In this document: positions 46,402 to 56,367 of the stretch, in pieces
How the letters are laid out: every line of letters starts with the position of its first letter
How positions within the stretch are numbered: the first letter of the stretch is position 1
NCBI RefSeq assembly: GCF_028737255.1
Contig: NZ_JAQZAN010000010.1
Span: 1 to 64,000, forward strand
Direction: 5' to 3'
Origin: Actinomycetospora straminea
GTDB taxonomy: Bacteria > Actinomycetota > Actinomycetes > Mycobacteriales > Pseudonocardiaceae
DNA: 64,000 nt
The notes under the pieces: model-generated
What the model was told of the DNA's origin: nothing
Seen by the model: the letters and a program-made list of their open reading frames with translations, nothing else
Databases searched by the model: none
Made by a program: the position numbers and the translations under genes

Positions 46402-47343
46402 ATGGCTACGATCACCTTCGACACGCCCGCGCACCTGCGGGACGCCCCGGCGGGCTCGCCGTTCTACGCGGCCTGGCACCGGGAGATCGCGCGCCTGGTC
46501 AACGACCGGGTGCCCCTGAGCCGACCGGGCCGCTCGGTCGACCCCAGCGTCGTCGACCTCGAGGTCGACGAGGAACGCCTGAAGACCTGGACCGGCTTCT
46601 CGCGTCCGCTGCTCATGGAGCACCGGGACGACCGACCTGCGGCGTTCGCGGCGAGCGAGGACCGGTCGGTGCAGATCGAGTACCTCGAGTGGCACGTCAC
46701 GCGGACCGACGGCGCCATCACCAAGATCACCTTCACCACCGAGACCCCCGAGTACTACGCGGTGCTCGCGGCCACCGAGCCGCAGGTCCTGCTCGACCTC
46801 TATCGCCGCCTCGTCAGCCCCCAGGTCCAACTCGCCGACCTGGTGGGCGCCGGCGGCACGTACAAGCCGCGGAACAAGTGGAACACCACCCTCGGCATCG
46901 TGCACTACATCATGCCCATCAACTCGATGAAGGACATGCTCGGCGTATCCGAGGAGATACAGAACGCGGCCGACGCGCGCGACAATTTCGAGCCGTTGCC
47001 CTACCAGCGCATGACCGGAGCCGACGCGCGGCTGAGTTTCGACAACTGGGTGATGACCCGGCGTGGCCTCTCGGTCGCTCCCTGGAATCCCCCCGGGCTC
47101 TACATCGTCGACTGGGACGACACGGGCTGGACGAAACCCGACGGCACCCCCGTCGACGACTACTGGACGGTCGCGCGCGGTGCGGAGGGAATGGTGCTGC
47201 GGCTCGAGTACGAGGTGCCGGCGACGGAGGACTTCGTGGTCGGCGACATCGCCATCGGCGGGCGACCGATCACCACCGGCGGCGAGGTCGCAGAGCACAT
47301 CGTCCTGTCCGCCCGTACCGTCGCCGGGAGGGAGTCCCCGTGA
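46402..47343 (+). CDS. unknown protein preceding the Dyp-type peroxidase, 313 aa
   Basis: ATG 46402 lies after GGGGGGG. The protein is soluble, with segments FYAAWHREIARLVNDRVPLS, RNKWNTTLGIVHYIMPINSM and WNPPGLYIVDWDDTGWTKPD. The stop overlaps the peroxidase start (GTGA), implying coupled translation and perhaps a shared complex. The family is not recognised. Its Trp/Tyr richness near the middle and end is notable beside an enzyme that makes a tryptophylquinone. Confidence 0.7.
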   Translation: MATITFDTPAHLRDAPAGSPFYAAWHREIARLVNDRVPLSRPGRSVDPSVVDLEVDEERLKTWTGFSRPLLMEHRDDRPAAFAASEDRSVQIEYLEWHVTRTDGAITKITFTTETPEYYAVLAATEPQVLLDLYRRLVSPQVQLADLVGAGGTYKPRNKWNTTLGIVHYIMPINSMKDMLGVSEEIQNAADARDNFEPLPYQRMTGADARLSFDNWVMTRRGLSVAPWNPPGLYIVDWDDTGWTKPDGTPVDDYWTVARGAEGMVLRLEYEVPATEDFVVGDIAIGGRPITTGGEVAEHIVLSARTVAGRESP

Positions 47344-49061
47344 CCGCCAACCCCTCGGACGTGCTCGCCTCCCTCACCGAGGCCGTGGCGACGCCGCTGG
47401 CGAACCTCGAGGTGCCGTCCGCGACCACGCACCTGCCCGCGGCACCGGTCGCCGACGCCGGCCCGCCCGAGGGCGCCGCGGGGCCGGCCGAGCCCCGGTA
47501 CGACGCGGAGGCCGCGGCCGATATCCAGGGCAACGTCGTCCCCGGCTTCAACAAGGACCACCAGGAGTTCCTGTTCCTGCGGTTCGGCGACCCCGACGGG
47601 GTGCGGGAGTGGCTGCGCTGGCTGCATCCTCGCCTGGCGTCCATGGGCGAGGTCCTGCAGTTCCGGGACGAGTTCCGCAGCGAGCGGCTGCGCCAGGGCA
47701 CGCGCGACCCGGGAATGTCGTCGACGTGGACCGCACTCGCCCTGTCCCACCCCGGCATCGGTGCCCTGCTGGGCCAGGCCGAGGCCGACGCCTTCGGCGA
47801 GCACAGCTTCCGCCAGGGTCTGGCCGCGCGCTCGACCTATCTCGGTGACCCGAGCGACCCGGCCCGTCCCGGGCACCGCGACTCCTGGGTCGTCGGGGGT
47901 CCCGGCGAGGAGGCCGACGCGCTGGTCATCGTGGCGGCCGACCGCGACGCCGACCTGCGGACCGCCGTCGACGACACCGTCGCGGAGGCGACGGCCCGCG
48001 GACTGACCGTCCAGTTCTCACAGCGCGGCGACACGCTGCCCGAGCCGTTGCAGGGCCACGAGCACTTCGGGTTCAAGGACGGCGTCTCCCAGCCCGGGGT
48101 GCGAGGCGCACTCGCCGGCTCGGGGCTCGAGCTCACCCCGCGGTTCCTGGCCGCGGACGATTCGCGCTCGGCCCTGTTCGCGAAGCCCGGCCAGCCCCTG
48201 GTGTGGCCGGGGCAGTTCCTGCTCGGCGAGCCTCGGCAGGACCCGCAGGACCCGCTCAGGCCCGCGGCCGGCGCCGCGACGTTCCCCGCCTGGGCGAGGC
48301 GCGGGTCGTACCTGGTCTGCCGCCGGCTCGACCAGGACGTGCTCGGCTTCTGGGAGTTCGTGGCGTCCTGCGCCGACGAGCTCGGCACCTCACCGGTCGC
48401 GTTCGCGTCGATGCTGGTGGGGCGCTGGCCGACCGGGGCCCCGCTGATGCGCTCGCCCGACCACGACGACCCGACCCTGGCGGGCGACGAGTTCGCGAAC
48501 AACCACTTCCTCTTCGACGACGACACCCGCCGCTCCCGACTCGCGCCGATCCCGGGGTACGGCGGCGACGACCACCGGCTCGCGGCCGCCGACGTGTTCG
48601 GGCGGCTGTGCCCGCACGCTGCGCACATCCGCAAGGTGAACCCACGGGACAGCGCCACCGACTTCGGGGCGCCGGCCGACACCCTCATGCGGCTCATGCT
48701 GCGCCGGGGGATCCCGTACGGCACCCCGATCGCCGGGGTCGCGGCCCCGACGCCCGAGCAGGCGGCCGAGCCTCGCGGCCTGCTCTTTGCGGCGTACATG
48801 AGCTCCATCGAGGACCAGTTCGAGTTCGTCTCACGGCGCTGGGCCAACGCGACGACGATGCCGAACCTCGGCGGGCACGACCCGATCATCGGACAGCGTG
48901 ATGCCGCCGGCGATCGGGCGCGGTCGTTCACCGTGCCGACCCCCGACGGGGGCACGGTCGACCTGACCGTGCCGCGCGACTTCGTGGTCCCGTCGGGCGG
49001 CGGGTACTTCTTCGCCCCGCCGATCAGCGCCGTGGGAGGCGTGCTGGCGGCAGACCGGTAG
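47340..49061 (+). CDS. Dyp-type heme peroxidase, 573 aa
   Basis: The GxxDG motif (GFKDGVSQPG, with Asp247 the distal acid) and the proximal heme region CPHAAHIRKVNPRD (His426 or His429) identify a dye-decolourising-type peroxidase. The first 60 residues are a Pro/Ala-rich extension with no Tat motif, so it is probably cytoplasmic. It would use H2O2 to oxidise a partner. Since LodA-like oxidases release H2O2, the peroxidase may consume that product (inference). GTG 47340 is coupled to the preceding gene. Confidence 0.85.
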   Translation: MTANPSDVLASLTEAVATPLANLEVPSATTHLPAAPVADAGPPEGAAGPAEPRYDAEAAADIQGNVVPGFNKDHQEFLFLRFGDPDGVREWLRWLHPRLASMGEVLQFRDEFRSERLRQGTRDPGMSSTWTALALSHPGIGALLGQAEADAFGEHSFRQGLAARSTYLGDPSDPARPGHRDSWVVGGPGEEADALVIVAADRDADLRTAVDDTVAEATARGLTVQFSQRGDTLPEPLQGHEHFGFKDGVSQPGVRGALAGSGLELTPRFLAADDSRSALFAKPGQPLVWPGQFLLGEPRQDPQDPLRPAAGAATFPAWARRGSYLVCRRLDQDVLGFWEFVASCADELGTSPVAFASMLVGRWPTGAPLMRSPDHDDPTLAGDEFANNHFLFDDDTRRSRLAPIPGYGGDDHRLAAADVFGRLCPHAAHIRKVNPRDSATDFGAPADTLMRLMLRRGIPYGTPIAGVAAPTPEQAAEPRGLLFAAYMSSIEDQFEFVSRRWANATTMPNLGGHDPIIGQRDAAGDRARSFTVPTPDGGTVDLTVPRDFVVPSGGGYFFAPPISAVGGVLAADR

Positions 49062-49134
49062 CCGCCGCTGCGCGGGGGACATGCGTCCGTGCTCTGCCGG
49101 CGGGCGCGACGCCGCACGAGAGGGAGGCTCCACC

Positions 49135-51123
49135 ATGGGACGGACGCTGCCCGAGGAGAACCTGTCGCAGACCGTGATCGACGAGGCGACGTTGGCCGCA
49201 GCGGTTGACGACGCGGTCGCCCGGGTCCTGGCGGCCCCCGATCTCGCCGAGCAGGACGTGCCCGACGAGGTCGAGCGACTCCTGTCCGGGGACGGCGGCG
49301 CGCAGGCAGGGGCCGGCGCGACCGCGGCCGCCGGGATCGCCCAGCAGGCGGTGACCCTGGACGGCCTCGAGGTCATCCAGGAGGTCCAGGATCCCGACCA
49401 CTCGGTGCCGCTCGTGGCGGGCAAGACGACGATCGTCCGGGCGTACCTGAGCTACCTGCAGCCGGTGTCGGTGCGCGGCGAGCTGCACATCGCCCGCAGC
49501 GCCGCCGGCCCCTGGCGCACGGTCGCCTCGATCGGTGCCGCGCAGCTCCATCCCTCGCGGTCCGGCAGCTCGCTCGCGCAGCTCCGCACCCGCCGGGTGG
49601 ATCTCGACCACAGCCTGAACTTCCAGCTGCCGGCCGACCTGACCGCCCCCGGCGACCTGGTGCTGCGCATGGGAGCCGTCCGACGCGACACCGGCACGCC
49701 GCTGCCGTCGCTGGCGGCGTTGCCGACCCGCACCGTCACCTTCCATCCGGCGGCCCCCTTCCGTCTGCGGCTCGTCCGCGTCCGCTACCGGTACGGCACC
49801 CCGCCCCGCATCCACGAACCCTCCGCGACCGACGTGACGCTGATCGCGTCCTGGCTCCGGCGGGCCTACCCCATCGCCACGCTCGAGCTGAGCACGACGA
49901 CCATCGACGCGAACCAGCCACCGATGCAGCCGCCACCGGAGTTCGGTCCCGAGGCGATCAACGCTCAGCTCATCGCCCTCCGGGCGGTCGACGTCGCCAG
50001 CGGCACCGACGAGCGCACCCACTACTACGGCATGGTCGCCGACAGCGGGTTCTTCATGCGGGGCAAGGCCTCGGGCATCCCGCATCCCGCCCGCCTGGGC
50101 GTGGTCGCCTCGGGACCGACCGGGCCGAGCACCTTCAGCTGGGACTTCGACGGCTCGTACGGCGACTGGTACGGCGGGCACGAGCTCGCGCACACGCTCG
50201 GCCGTTTCCACGCGGAGTTCTGCAACGCCGGTGGCGGCGCCCCCTACCCGTTCCCGAACGGCCAGCTCTCCGACGCCGACGAGAGGTTCATCGGCATCGA
50301 CGTGGGGGATGCGGCGCTCGGCCTGCCGATGCGGGTCCTGCGCGGCACCGTCGCGCACGACGTCATGACCTACTGCGACGACCAGTGGTTGAGCTCCTTC
50401 ACCTACGCCGGCGTGCTCGAACGACTGGCCGAGGAGGACGCCCTGGCGGCGGGCCCGGGGACGCGAGCCCTGGCCGGACCGGCGGCGGTCCTCGACGGAG
50501 CGGAGGCCATGGTGCGGCTCATCGCGGCGGTCAACGTGACCCGGTCCTCCGGGTCGGTCACGGCGGTCCTCCCGTCCGCCGAGGCCGCGGATCCCGACCC
50601 CGGCGGGGCCGCCGGCTACGACGTGGCGGTCCGCGTGGTCGACGCGGAGGGGACGGTGCTCGACGAGCGCCCGGCGGTGTTCATGCCGAGCGCCTGCGAG
50701 GAGGCCGACGAGGACGTGACCGGTGTCGTCGACATGACCCTGCCCACGCCGGCGGGAGAAGCGGTCGTGGAGGTGCTCGTCGCCGGGCAGGTGGTTGACA
50801 GCCGTCCGGTCGGCGGCGAGGTCAGCCCCGTCGGCGCGGTGGTCGGCGCCGACCCGAGGGCGGACAGCGCGGGTGGGCCGAGCGGGGGGTCGGCGCTGGA
50901 GCTGCGGTGGGACCGGCCCGAGGCGCCGAGCGGACAGCGCTACACGATCCAGGTCAGCGAGGACGGCGGCGAGACGTGGCGGACGGTGGCGGTCGACCTC
51001 GCCGAGCCCGCCGTGAGCCTGGCGCCCGAGGAGCTCACCGCCGACGAGATCACCGTGCGCGTGCTGGCCACAACCGGGACCGGTGCCACGGCGGAGCGCA
51101 CCGACACCGTGCGCGTCCGGTGA
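49135..51123 (+). CDS. second zincin-type metalloprotease-like protein, 662 aa
   Basis: HELAHTLGRFH (residues 349-359) is again an extended zinc-binding motif, but the flanking sequence is unlike the leftward zincin. A helical N-terminus (TVIDEATLAAAVDDAVARVL), beta domains and a C-terminal fibronectin-like domain (GQRYTIQVSEDGGETWRTVA) surround it. No signal peptide is seen. GGGAGG lies upstream of ATG 49135. It sits between the peroxidase and the quinoprotein oxidase with small gaps. It may act on the cluster's own proteins or on external targets. Confidence 0.75.
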   Translation: MGRTLPEENLSQTVIDEATLAAAVDDAVARVLAAPDLAEQDVPDEVERLLSGDGGAQAGAGATAAAGIAQQAVTLDGLEVIQEVQDPDHSVPLVAGKTTIVRAYLSYLQPVSVRGELHIARSAAGPWRTVASIGAAQLHPSRSGSSLAQLRTRRVDLDHSLNFQLPADLTAPGDLVLRMGAVRRDTGTPLPSLAALPTRTVTFHPAAPFRLRLVRVRYRYGTPPRIHEPSATDVTLIASWLRRAYPIATLELSTTTIDANQPPMQPPPEFGPEAINAQLIALRAVDVASGTDERTHYYGMVADSGFFMRGKASGIPHPARLGVVASGPTGPSTFSWDFDGSYGDWYGGHELAHTLGRFHAEFCNAGGGAPYPFPNGQLSDADERFIGIDVGDAALGLPMRVLRGTVAHDVMTYCDDQWLSSFTYAGVLERLAEEDALAAGPGTRALAGPAAVLDGAEAMVRLIAAVNVTRSSGSVTAVLPSAEAADPDPGGAAGYDVAVRVVDAEGTVLDERPAVFMPSACEEADEDVTGVVDMTLPTPAGEAVVEVLVAGQVVDSRPVGGEVSPVGAVVGADPRADSAGGPSGGSALELRWDRPEAPSGQRYTIQVSEDGGETWRTVAVDLAEPAVSLAPEELTADEITVRVLATTGTGATAERTDTVRVR

Positions 51124-51151
51124 CCGAGCCGCCGACCTGAACGGAGCTCCG

Positions 51152-53155
51152 ATGCCCTCCGAGGACGTCGTTCGCTGTGCCGTCCACCCCGCCCTCGGCG
51201 TCGCCCGGGTGGGGAACGCCCCACCCGACGACGTCGTCCTGGCCCCCGAGGTCCCCGGCCGGCCCGCTCGTCCCGGGGACGGTGGTGGCCACAAGGACGC
51301 GAGCGGCCGAATCCGGCGCGAGGCGGCCCGGTTCCGGGTGTACGGCTACGACGCCCGGGGCGAGGTGGTCGGCGAGATCACGGCCGCCGACGCGGAGATC
51401 ACCTGGGAGGTGCACCTCGCCAACCGCAAGGCGGCCTGGTACCAGTTCCTGAACCCGCTCGACCTCAAGCAGTTCGCCATGGTCCCGCCGCGCCGCAACG
51501 CCGACGTCCCGGCCGAACGCAGGCGCAACCTCGTGATCGACCCCGGCGCCCGGTCCATCAGCGGCGTCGACGTCAGCGGGCCCGAGTACGTCCTCGACGA
51601 GGGCTGGATCGCCTTCCGCCAGGGCAACCCGATCCAGGTGGCCCTCGGTGAGATCCGCACCGACGACGCGGGGCGTCTCCTGGTCGTCGGGGGCGCCGGG
51701 CGCTCGGCGTCGCACGACGGCTCGCGGGCCACGACCTTTGCCAACAACGACGGCTGGTTCGACGACACCTCCGACGGCACGGTGCGGGCGACCGTCCGCG
51801 TCGGCGGTCGCGAGCTGGTCGCCGAGCCGGCGATGGTGGCCGTCGTCCCACCCAACTACGGGCAGGGTCTGTTCGGCCCGGTCACGATGTACGACGTCGT
51901 CCACGACCTGCACGTCCGACGGGGCTGGGTGGCGCCGCCGGAGCGCCTCACCTTCTGGGAGCACGTCCACCCGATCCTCGAGCGCCTCGCCGGGAACCAG
52001 TGGGTCAACCACGGGATCTACGTCCTATTCGGCGCCGGTTCGCCGAGCGACCTCGCCGACCCGGAGTACCTGGAGCGGCTCGCCGACCCCGACGCGCCGC
52101 ACGCGCCCGCGCGACGCGCCCTGTTCGACTGGTTCCGCCCGCCACCCCCGCCGTGGGACGAGCCGGGCACCTCGGCGGTGCTGCCGGCTCCGGAGCCCGC
52201 GGGCCTGCCGCCCTTCTACGGCGACGGTGTCGACTACACCGACACCGCCGTCTACGACCTGGCGCTGACTTCGACCCAGTACGAATGGCTGCGGCGCTGG
52301 GCCGACGGGGAGGTGGAGACCGGCGAGCGACACGAACCTCCGGCGAGCCTGGACGACGTGCCGCTCGCGCAGCAGCCGGCCGCGCTCGACCGCGCGCCGC
52401 TCGACGACTGCCTGGGTGGGCCGTTCCACCCCGGGATCGAGCTGACCTGGACGTTGCGGGTGCCCCGCATGTGGCGCGGCGCGGACTCCCCGTTCCGGCT
52501 GCGGGTCCTCGAGCCGGGGCCGGAGCCGTCCGACGACTACGGGAGCTCGCTCACCCCCGAGACCGCGCTCGGACCGGGCGGCCCGCTCGACGGCAGCGGC
52601 CCCGGCACGTTGACGCGGTGGATGGGCGTCCCGTGGCAGACCGACGAGGCCAGTTGCCTGTCCGGCTACAACACCTCGAACTACCTTCCGCTGCCGTCGT
52701 TCTGGGCCGCGCGCGTGCCCAACCACGTCCTGGCCGCGGAGTCCTACGCACGCCTCGGAGAACCCTCGCTCTCCCCGGTCCAGCGGATGAAGCACCTGAC
52801 CTACCGGCAGTTCTGGCTGCGCGACCTCAACGCCAGCGGCGAGTACGAGGCCCGGATCAACAACATGGTGCGGAACTGGCACGCGGTCGGGATCGTCGCC
52901 GAGCAGCCCGCGCCGGAGGCTGTTCGGGGCGACGAGTGGCCGTCGCGCTACTGGGTCGAGACCGGCCGGGCCGAGCGCTTCACCGAGCCCGACGCCACCT
53001 TCGAGCAGGTCAAGCGAGCCGAGCAGCCCGAGGCGGCGGCCGAGAGCGGTGCCGCGCTCCCGACCGTCGCGGCCGAGGCCCAGCCGGCGCGTCCCGACGC
53101 CGAGCGCGCCGCGCACCCCCGCCCGCGGCGCCACGTGGTCCGTCGCGACCGGTGA
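51152..53155 (+). CDS. LodA/GoxA-like quinoprotein oxidase (tryptophylquinone type), 667 aa
   Basis: N-terminal CAVHPALGVARVGNAP and ITWEVHLANRKAAWYQF match the LodA family, whose members oxidise amino acids (lysine or glycine) with O2, giving H2O2 and ammonia. The C-terminal catalytic part has LGGPFHPGIELTWT, PWQTDEASCLSGY and LPSFWAARVPNHVL. In this family a Cys and a Trp are cross-linked to form CTQ. Cys502 and Trp518 are the candidates here, a closer spacing than I remember for LodA, so the exact Trp is uncertain. The last 60 residues are a charged tail. GGAG precedes ATG 51152, and the stop overlaps the LodB-like gene. Confidence 0.8.
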   Translation: MPSEDVVRCAVHPALGVARVGNAPPDDVVLAPEVPGRPARPGDGGGHKDASGRIRREAARFRVYGYDARGEVVGEITAADAEITWEVHLANRKAAWYQFLNPLDLKQFAMVPPRRNADVPAERRRNLVIDPGARSISGVDVSGPEYVLDEGWIAFRQGNPIQVALGEIRTDDAGRLLVVGGAGRSASHDGSRATTFANNDGWFDDTSDGTVRATVRVGGRELVAEPAMVAVVPPNYGQGLFGPVTMYDVVHDLHVRRGWVAPPERLTFWEHVHPILERLAGNQWVNHGIYVLFGAGSPSDLADPEYLERLADPDAPHAPARRALFDWFRPPPPPWDEPGTSAVLPAPEPAGLPPFYGDGVDYTDTAVYDLALTSTQYEWLRRWADGEVETGERHEPPASLDDVPLAQQPAALDRAPLDDCLGGPFHPGIELTWTLRVPRMWRGADSPFRLRVLEPGPEPSDDYGSSLTPETALGPGGPLDGSGPGTLTRWMGVPWQTDEASCLSGYNTSNYLPLPSFWAARVPNHVLAAESYARLGEPSLSPVQRMKHLTYRQFWLRDLNASGEYEARINNMVRNWHAVGIVAEQPAPEAVRGDEWPSRYWVETGRAERFTEPDATFEQVKRAEQPEAAAESGAALPTVAAEAQPARPDAERAAHPRPRRHVVRRDR

Positions 53156-54207
53156 CGCGGGTCGTGATCGTGGGTGGCGGACCCGCCGGGTCTGTCGCCG
53201 CCCTCGTCCTCGCCGGGCGCGGGATCGCCGTGACCGTGGTCGAGTCGCGCGCCGCGCCCGAGCGCAAGGTCGGGGAGTGCGTGCCGCCGTCCGTGACGCC
53301 GCTGCTGCGCCACCTGGGCTGCGAGGACCTCATGGAGCGAACCGGCCACCTCCGGTCGCTCGGCAACCGTTTCGTCTGGGGATCGTCGCGACCCGGCGAC
53401 CGGCCGTTCCTCACCGGCGCGCAAGGCGACGGCTGGCACGTCGACCGTGCCGTCCTCGAGGCAGACCTCGCCGCCCGGGCGCAGGCAGCGGGCGCGACGT
53501 GGGAATCGGGACGCCGCATCGTGCGGTGCGAACGCGCCGGCGACCGCTGGCGTGTCACGTGCCGCGACAGCCGTGTCCTCGACGCCGACATCGTCGCCGA
53601 CGCCACCGGCCGAACCGCCTTCGTCGCCCGTCGCCTCGGTGCGACACGGGTGCGCTACGACCGCCTGGTCGGAGCGTGCGCGTTCCTGTACAGCGCCACC
53701 CCGGACACCGACACCTACACCCTCGTCGAGGCCGTGCCCGAAGGCTGGTGGTACTCGGCAGTGTTGGCCGACGGGCTCCTGGCCGTCGCGTTCATGACCG
53801 ATGGGGACCTGCTCGACCGACGGGCCTGGCGGTCCCTGCTGGAGCGCACGGATGCGACGTGGGCGCGGGTACGCCATCATTCCTATACCGTGACCGGAGC
53901 CGTCCGCGTCGCGCCTGCGGATACATCGCGCCTCGACACGATCGCGGGCGAGGGGTGGCTCGCTCTCGGCGACGCCGCGGCAGCGTACGACCCGCTCTCC
54001 TCCTACGGAGTCGGCTCGGCGATGGGCTCCGGCTTCTACGGCGGGAACGCGATCGCCGATTTGCTTGCGGGGCGGCCAGAGGCCCGCGAGGCCTATCTGA
54101 CGATCATGCAGAACGCGTATTGCGCATTCCTGGACCAACAGTTAGACCACTACGCACGGGAGCGACGGTGGCCGCACGCCGTGTTCTGGGCGCGCCGCCG
54201 GCCATGA
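53152..54207 (+). CDS. LodB-like FAD-dependent maturation enzyme, 351 aa
   Basis: The N-terminus has the FAD dinucleotide-binding motif VVIVGGGPAGSVAAL. KVGECVPPSV follows, as in flavin halogenase/LodB-like proteins. LALGDAAAAYDPLSSYGVGS is the second FAD-binding (GD) region. LodB proteins are required to build the tryptophylquinone in their LodA partner. GTG 53152 overlaps the LodA-like stop by four bases. This strict coupling supports the pairing. At 351 residues it is typical. The halogenase WxWxIP signature is absent. Confidence 0.8.
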   Translation: MTRVVIVGGGPAGSVAALVLAGRGIAVTVVESRAAPERKVGECVPPSVTPLLRHLGCEDLMERTGHLRSLGNRFVWGSSRPGDRPFLTGAQGDGWHVDRAVLEADLAARAQAAGATWESGRRIVRCERAGDRWRVTCRDSRVLDADIVADATGRTAFVARRLGATRVRYDRLVGACAFLYSATPDTDTYTLVEAVPEGWWYSAVLADGLLAVAFMTDGDLLDRRAWRSLLERTDATWARVRHHSYTVTGAVRVAPADTSRLDTIAGEGWLALGDAAAAYDPLSSYGVGSAMGSGFYGGNAIADLLAGRPEAREAYLTIMQNAYCAFLDQQLDHYARERRWPHAVFWARRRP

Positions 54208-55320
54208 CGGAGCACACGTCGAGCGAGAGTCGCCGGCCACACGCGGCGACGACAAACCTCGCGGAAAATTATCGAACGAACCCGATGCCCGCCCGAGAAG
54301 AGGACTGCAAGCCACCGAACGTGCGCCGTGCCATCGTTCCGCTGTTCAGTAGACGTGTACTTTACGGCTCGACCCACCACTCCGACCCGTAGATCCGGTG
54401 ATGCGACTGTGCCTACATCGCCTCTAGACTGACTTCTGCGCCTGAAGTAATCGCCAGTGTGCACCCAGTGACATTGTGACCATCAGTCACACATCGTTGC
54501 TTTCCGTGGCGTGATTGCTAAGCCATTGCCGTGATAACTCCTATCATCGCTTGCTCTTGCAAGAGTTGCTCGGGAGACTCATGTGGTCACTGCAGCGTCT
54601 GCAGCTCCGCACTCTGTAGGCGGTTTTGCTTGGAGTGTCCGCCCAAGGGGGCGATCAAGCGATGGCCTGGCGATCGAACGCTAGCTTCCCCGTCCGCACG
54701 AACGGTCTGTCCGTAGCGCCGCTCTTGGATGAGGACTACGTTGTCGCGCTCGACGCGTGGCACACGGCTGGAATCGGAAGCCACTCCTTGTCCCGCCCAG
54801 CAGTTCTTATGATGGTCGCTAATCAATCTAACCGTCCGGCGCCGAAAGCGCGGCGGAGAGTGGCGACCAATCGACGAGGGCGCGGCCAAGCACGTCGGAG
54901 GCGATCGGATCTTGCCCTCAGCTGCATTTCTCCAGCCACTGAGCAGGTCGCTGCTATTCGACGTGTTTTGGCGGAAGCCGCGGCTCCGCCATAGATCGCC
55001 TGGAAAAGGGCGATATAGGGGCAGCGCGTCGAACGCCCGACCGAGGCTAGTTATCAGTCAGGGACAGCACAGCTTTCGCTCAAGCGAGGCGCGGACGCCA
55101 CAAAAGTGGCCCCCACAACCGTAATACGTGGTCGACGCGCATGCCGGACCCGCATCGAGCGCTCCGTTGATTCAGTCCCTTCCTCAAATCCAGAAGAAGC
55201 GCGCCAAGCGACTTCAACGAAGGAGGTGGGTCGAGTGTACATAGGTATGTTGTGGGCGAGGTCAAGGAGCCTCAGCCGAAGTTGATCATAGCTCTTTCAG
55301 ATGACAAGATGGAGGCGTAA
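54208..55320. other. about 1.1 kb without a supportable gene
   Basis: A candidate at 54662-54994 (plus strand, MAWRSNASFPVRTNG...) lacks motifs and a good ribosome-binding site. The interval is of lower GC than the preceding operon and looks like a composition boundary. Confidence 0.35.
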
Positions 55321-56223
55321 ATGAGGACCGTCGGAATTAGACACAGGACAGCGCTGCCTCTGCGTGAGCTCTCCGGTCTCGACCTTCGCCGCGGAGAGCA
55401 AGGTGACTTCGAACTCCTCGCGGTCGGTGACGAGGACTTCGCAGTGATCGCCGCCACCCTGGATGTCAAGGACGAGCCGGGGCGAACATGGCGACACGAT
55501 CTGTGCCTGCCTCTGCGCGACACGCGGGTCGAAATGCAATCAGGCTCCGGCTTCGAAGGCGTTGCGACTGACGGCAACGGCGCAGTCGTTCTACTTCGGG
55601 AAGAAGCGGCCCAGCTGCTGACCATGACACCCAACCTCTCGCAATTACTTCAAATTTGCCCGCTTACTGTGCCGGATGATCACCCTCAGCTGAGTCCAGG
55701 ATGGCATCAGGACCCCAACTCACGTGGAGAAGGCCTCATACTACTTAAGGACGGCCATGTCCTTATGGCGAGACAGAAGGACGACCCCTGCCTGATTGAG
55801 TTCGGGCCTGCGGAGCACACACCGAACGGCATCGCTGCTGCCACGATTCTAGGCTCAGGCGAGTCCTTCCAGCTGCCGCAGCCCGGACCACAAGAATTGG
55901 TGCCCCTCGCAGTTTGGTTACTGGCCGATAACACAAAGGAGGCGCTGCCGACTATCAACGACATCGCAGTAGGACCTGATGGCCGGGTGTACGTTCTGAG
56001 CTCCAAATCGAAGGTGATCGCTCGCCTTGAAAAAGACCTGAAGCCTGGGAAACACTTTCGCGCCGCGATCACATGGCGAATCGACGAGGAAGACCTTCCT
56101 GGTGGTGAGAACGCTCAGCCCGAGGGCTTGGCGATGCTCCCCTCGGGCCGCGCCATTGTAGCACTTGATACCAAGAACGCCGGGTGCAACCTCGTCGTGC
56201 TCAAGCGACTCAAGTACGACTGA
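55321..56223 (+). CDS. beta-propeller-like protein, 300 aa
   Basis: GGAGG six bases before ATG 55321. Three or four repeated segments resemble propeller blades: GFEGVATDGNGAVVLL, GEGLILLKDGHVLMA, INDIAVGPDGRVYVLSS and PEGLAMLPSGRAIVALD. This is similar to SdiA-regulated/YncE-like propellers. No signal peptide. It likely binds a protein or small ligand. Composition is lower in GC than the upstream operon. Its neighbour is a membrane-anchored protein on the same strand, 144 bases away. Confidence 0.65.
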   Translation: MRTVGIRHRTALPLRELSGLDLRRGEQGDFELLAVGDEDFAVIAATLDVKDEPGRTWRHDLCLPLRDTRVEMQSGSGFEGVATDGNGAVVLLREEAAQLLTMTPNLSQLLQICPLTVPDDHPQLSPGWHQDPNSRGEGLILLKDGHVLMARQKDDPCLIEFGPAEHTPNGIAAATILGSGESFQLPQPGPQELVPLAVWLLADNTKEALPTINDIAVGPDGRVYVLSSKSKVIARLEKDLKPGKHFRAAITWRIDEEDLPGGENAQPEGLAMLPSGRAIVALDTKNAGCNLVVLKRLKYD

Positions 56224-56367
56224 CGCAGATTCGGGTGTTGCACTACTTGCCACGGAGCCCTCAGCATGTTGACCTCGAGGTCATGTTGCCCAGTAGCTCT
56301 GGCCACATATCACGCTGAATTGGGGGCTGAGTTGCCTAGAGACAACAATGGTGACAAAGGAGGCGGC

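Noticed and set aside
49024-51294. Minus-strand open frame of 756 codons
   Set aside because: Antisense of the second zincin, which has a catalytic motif and a proper RBS.
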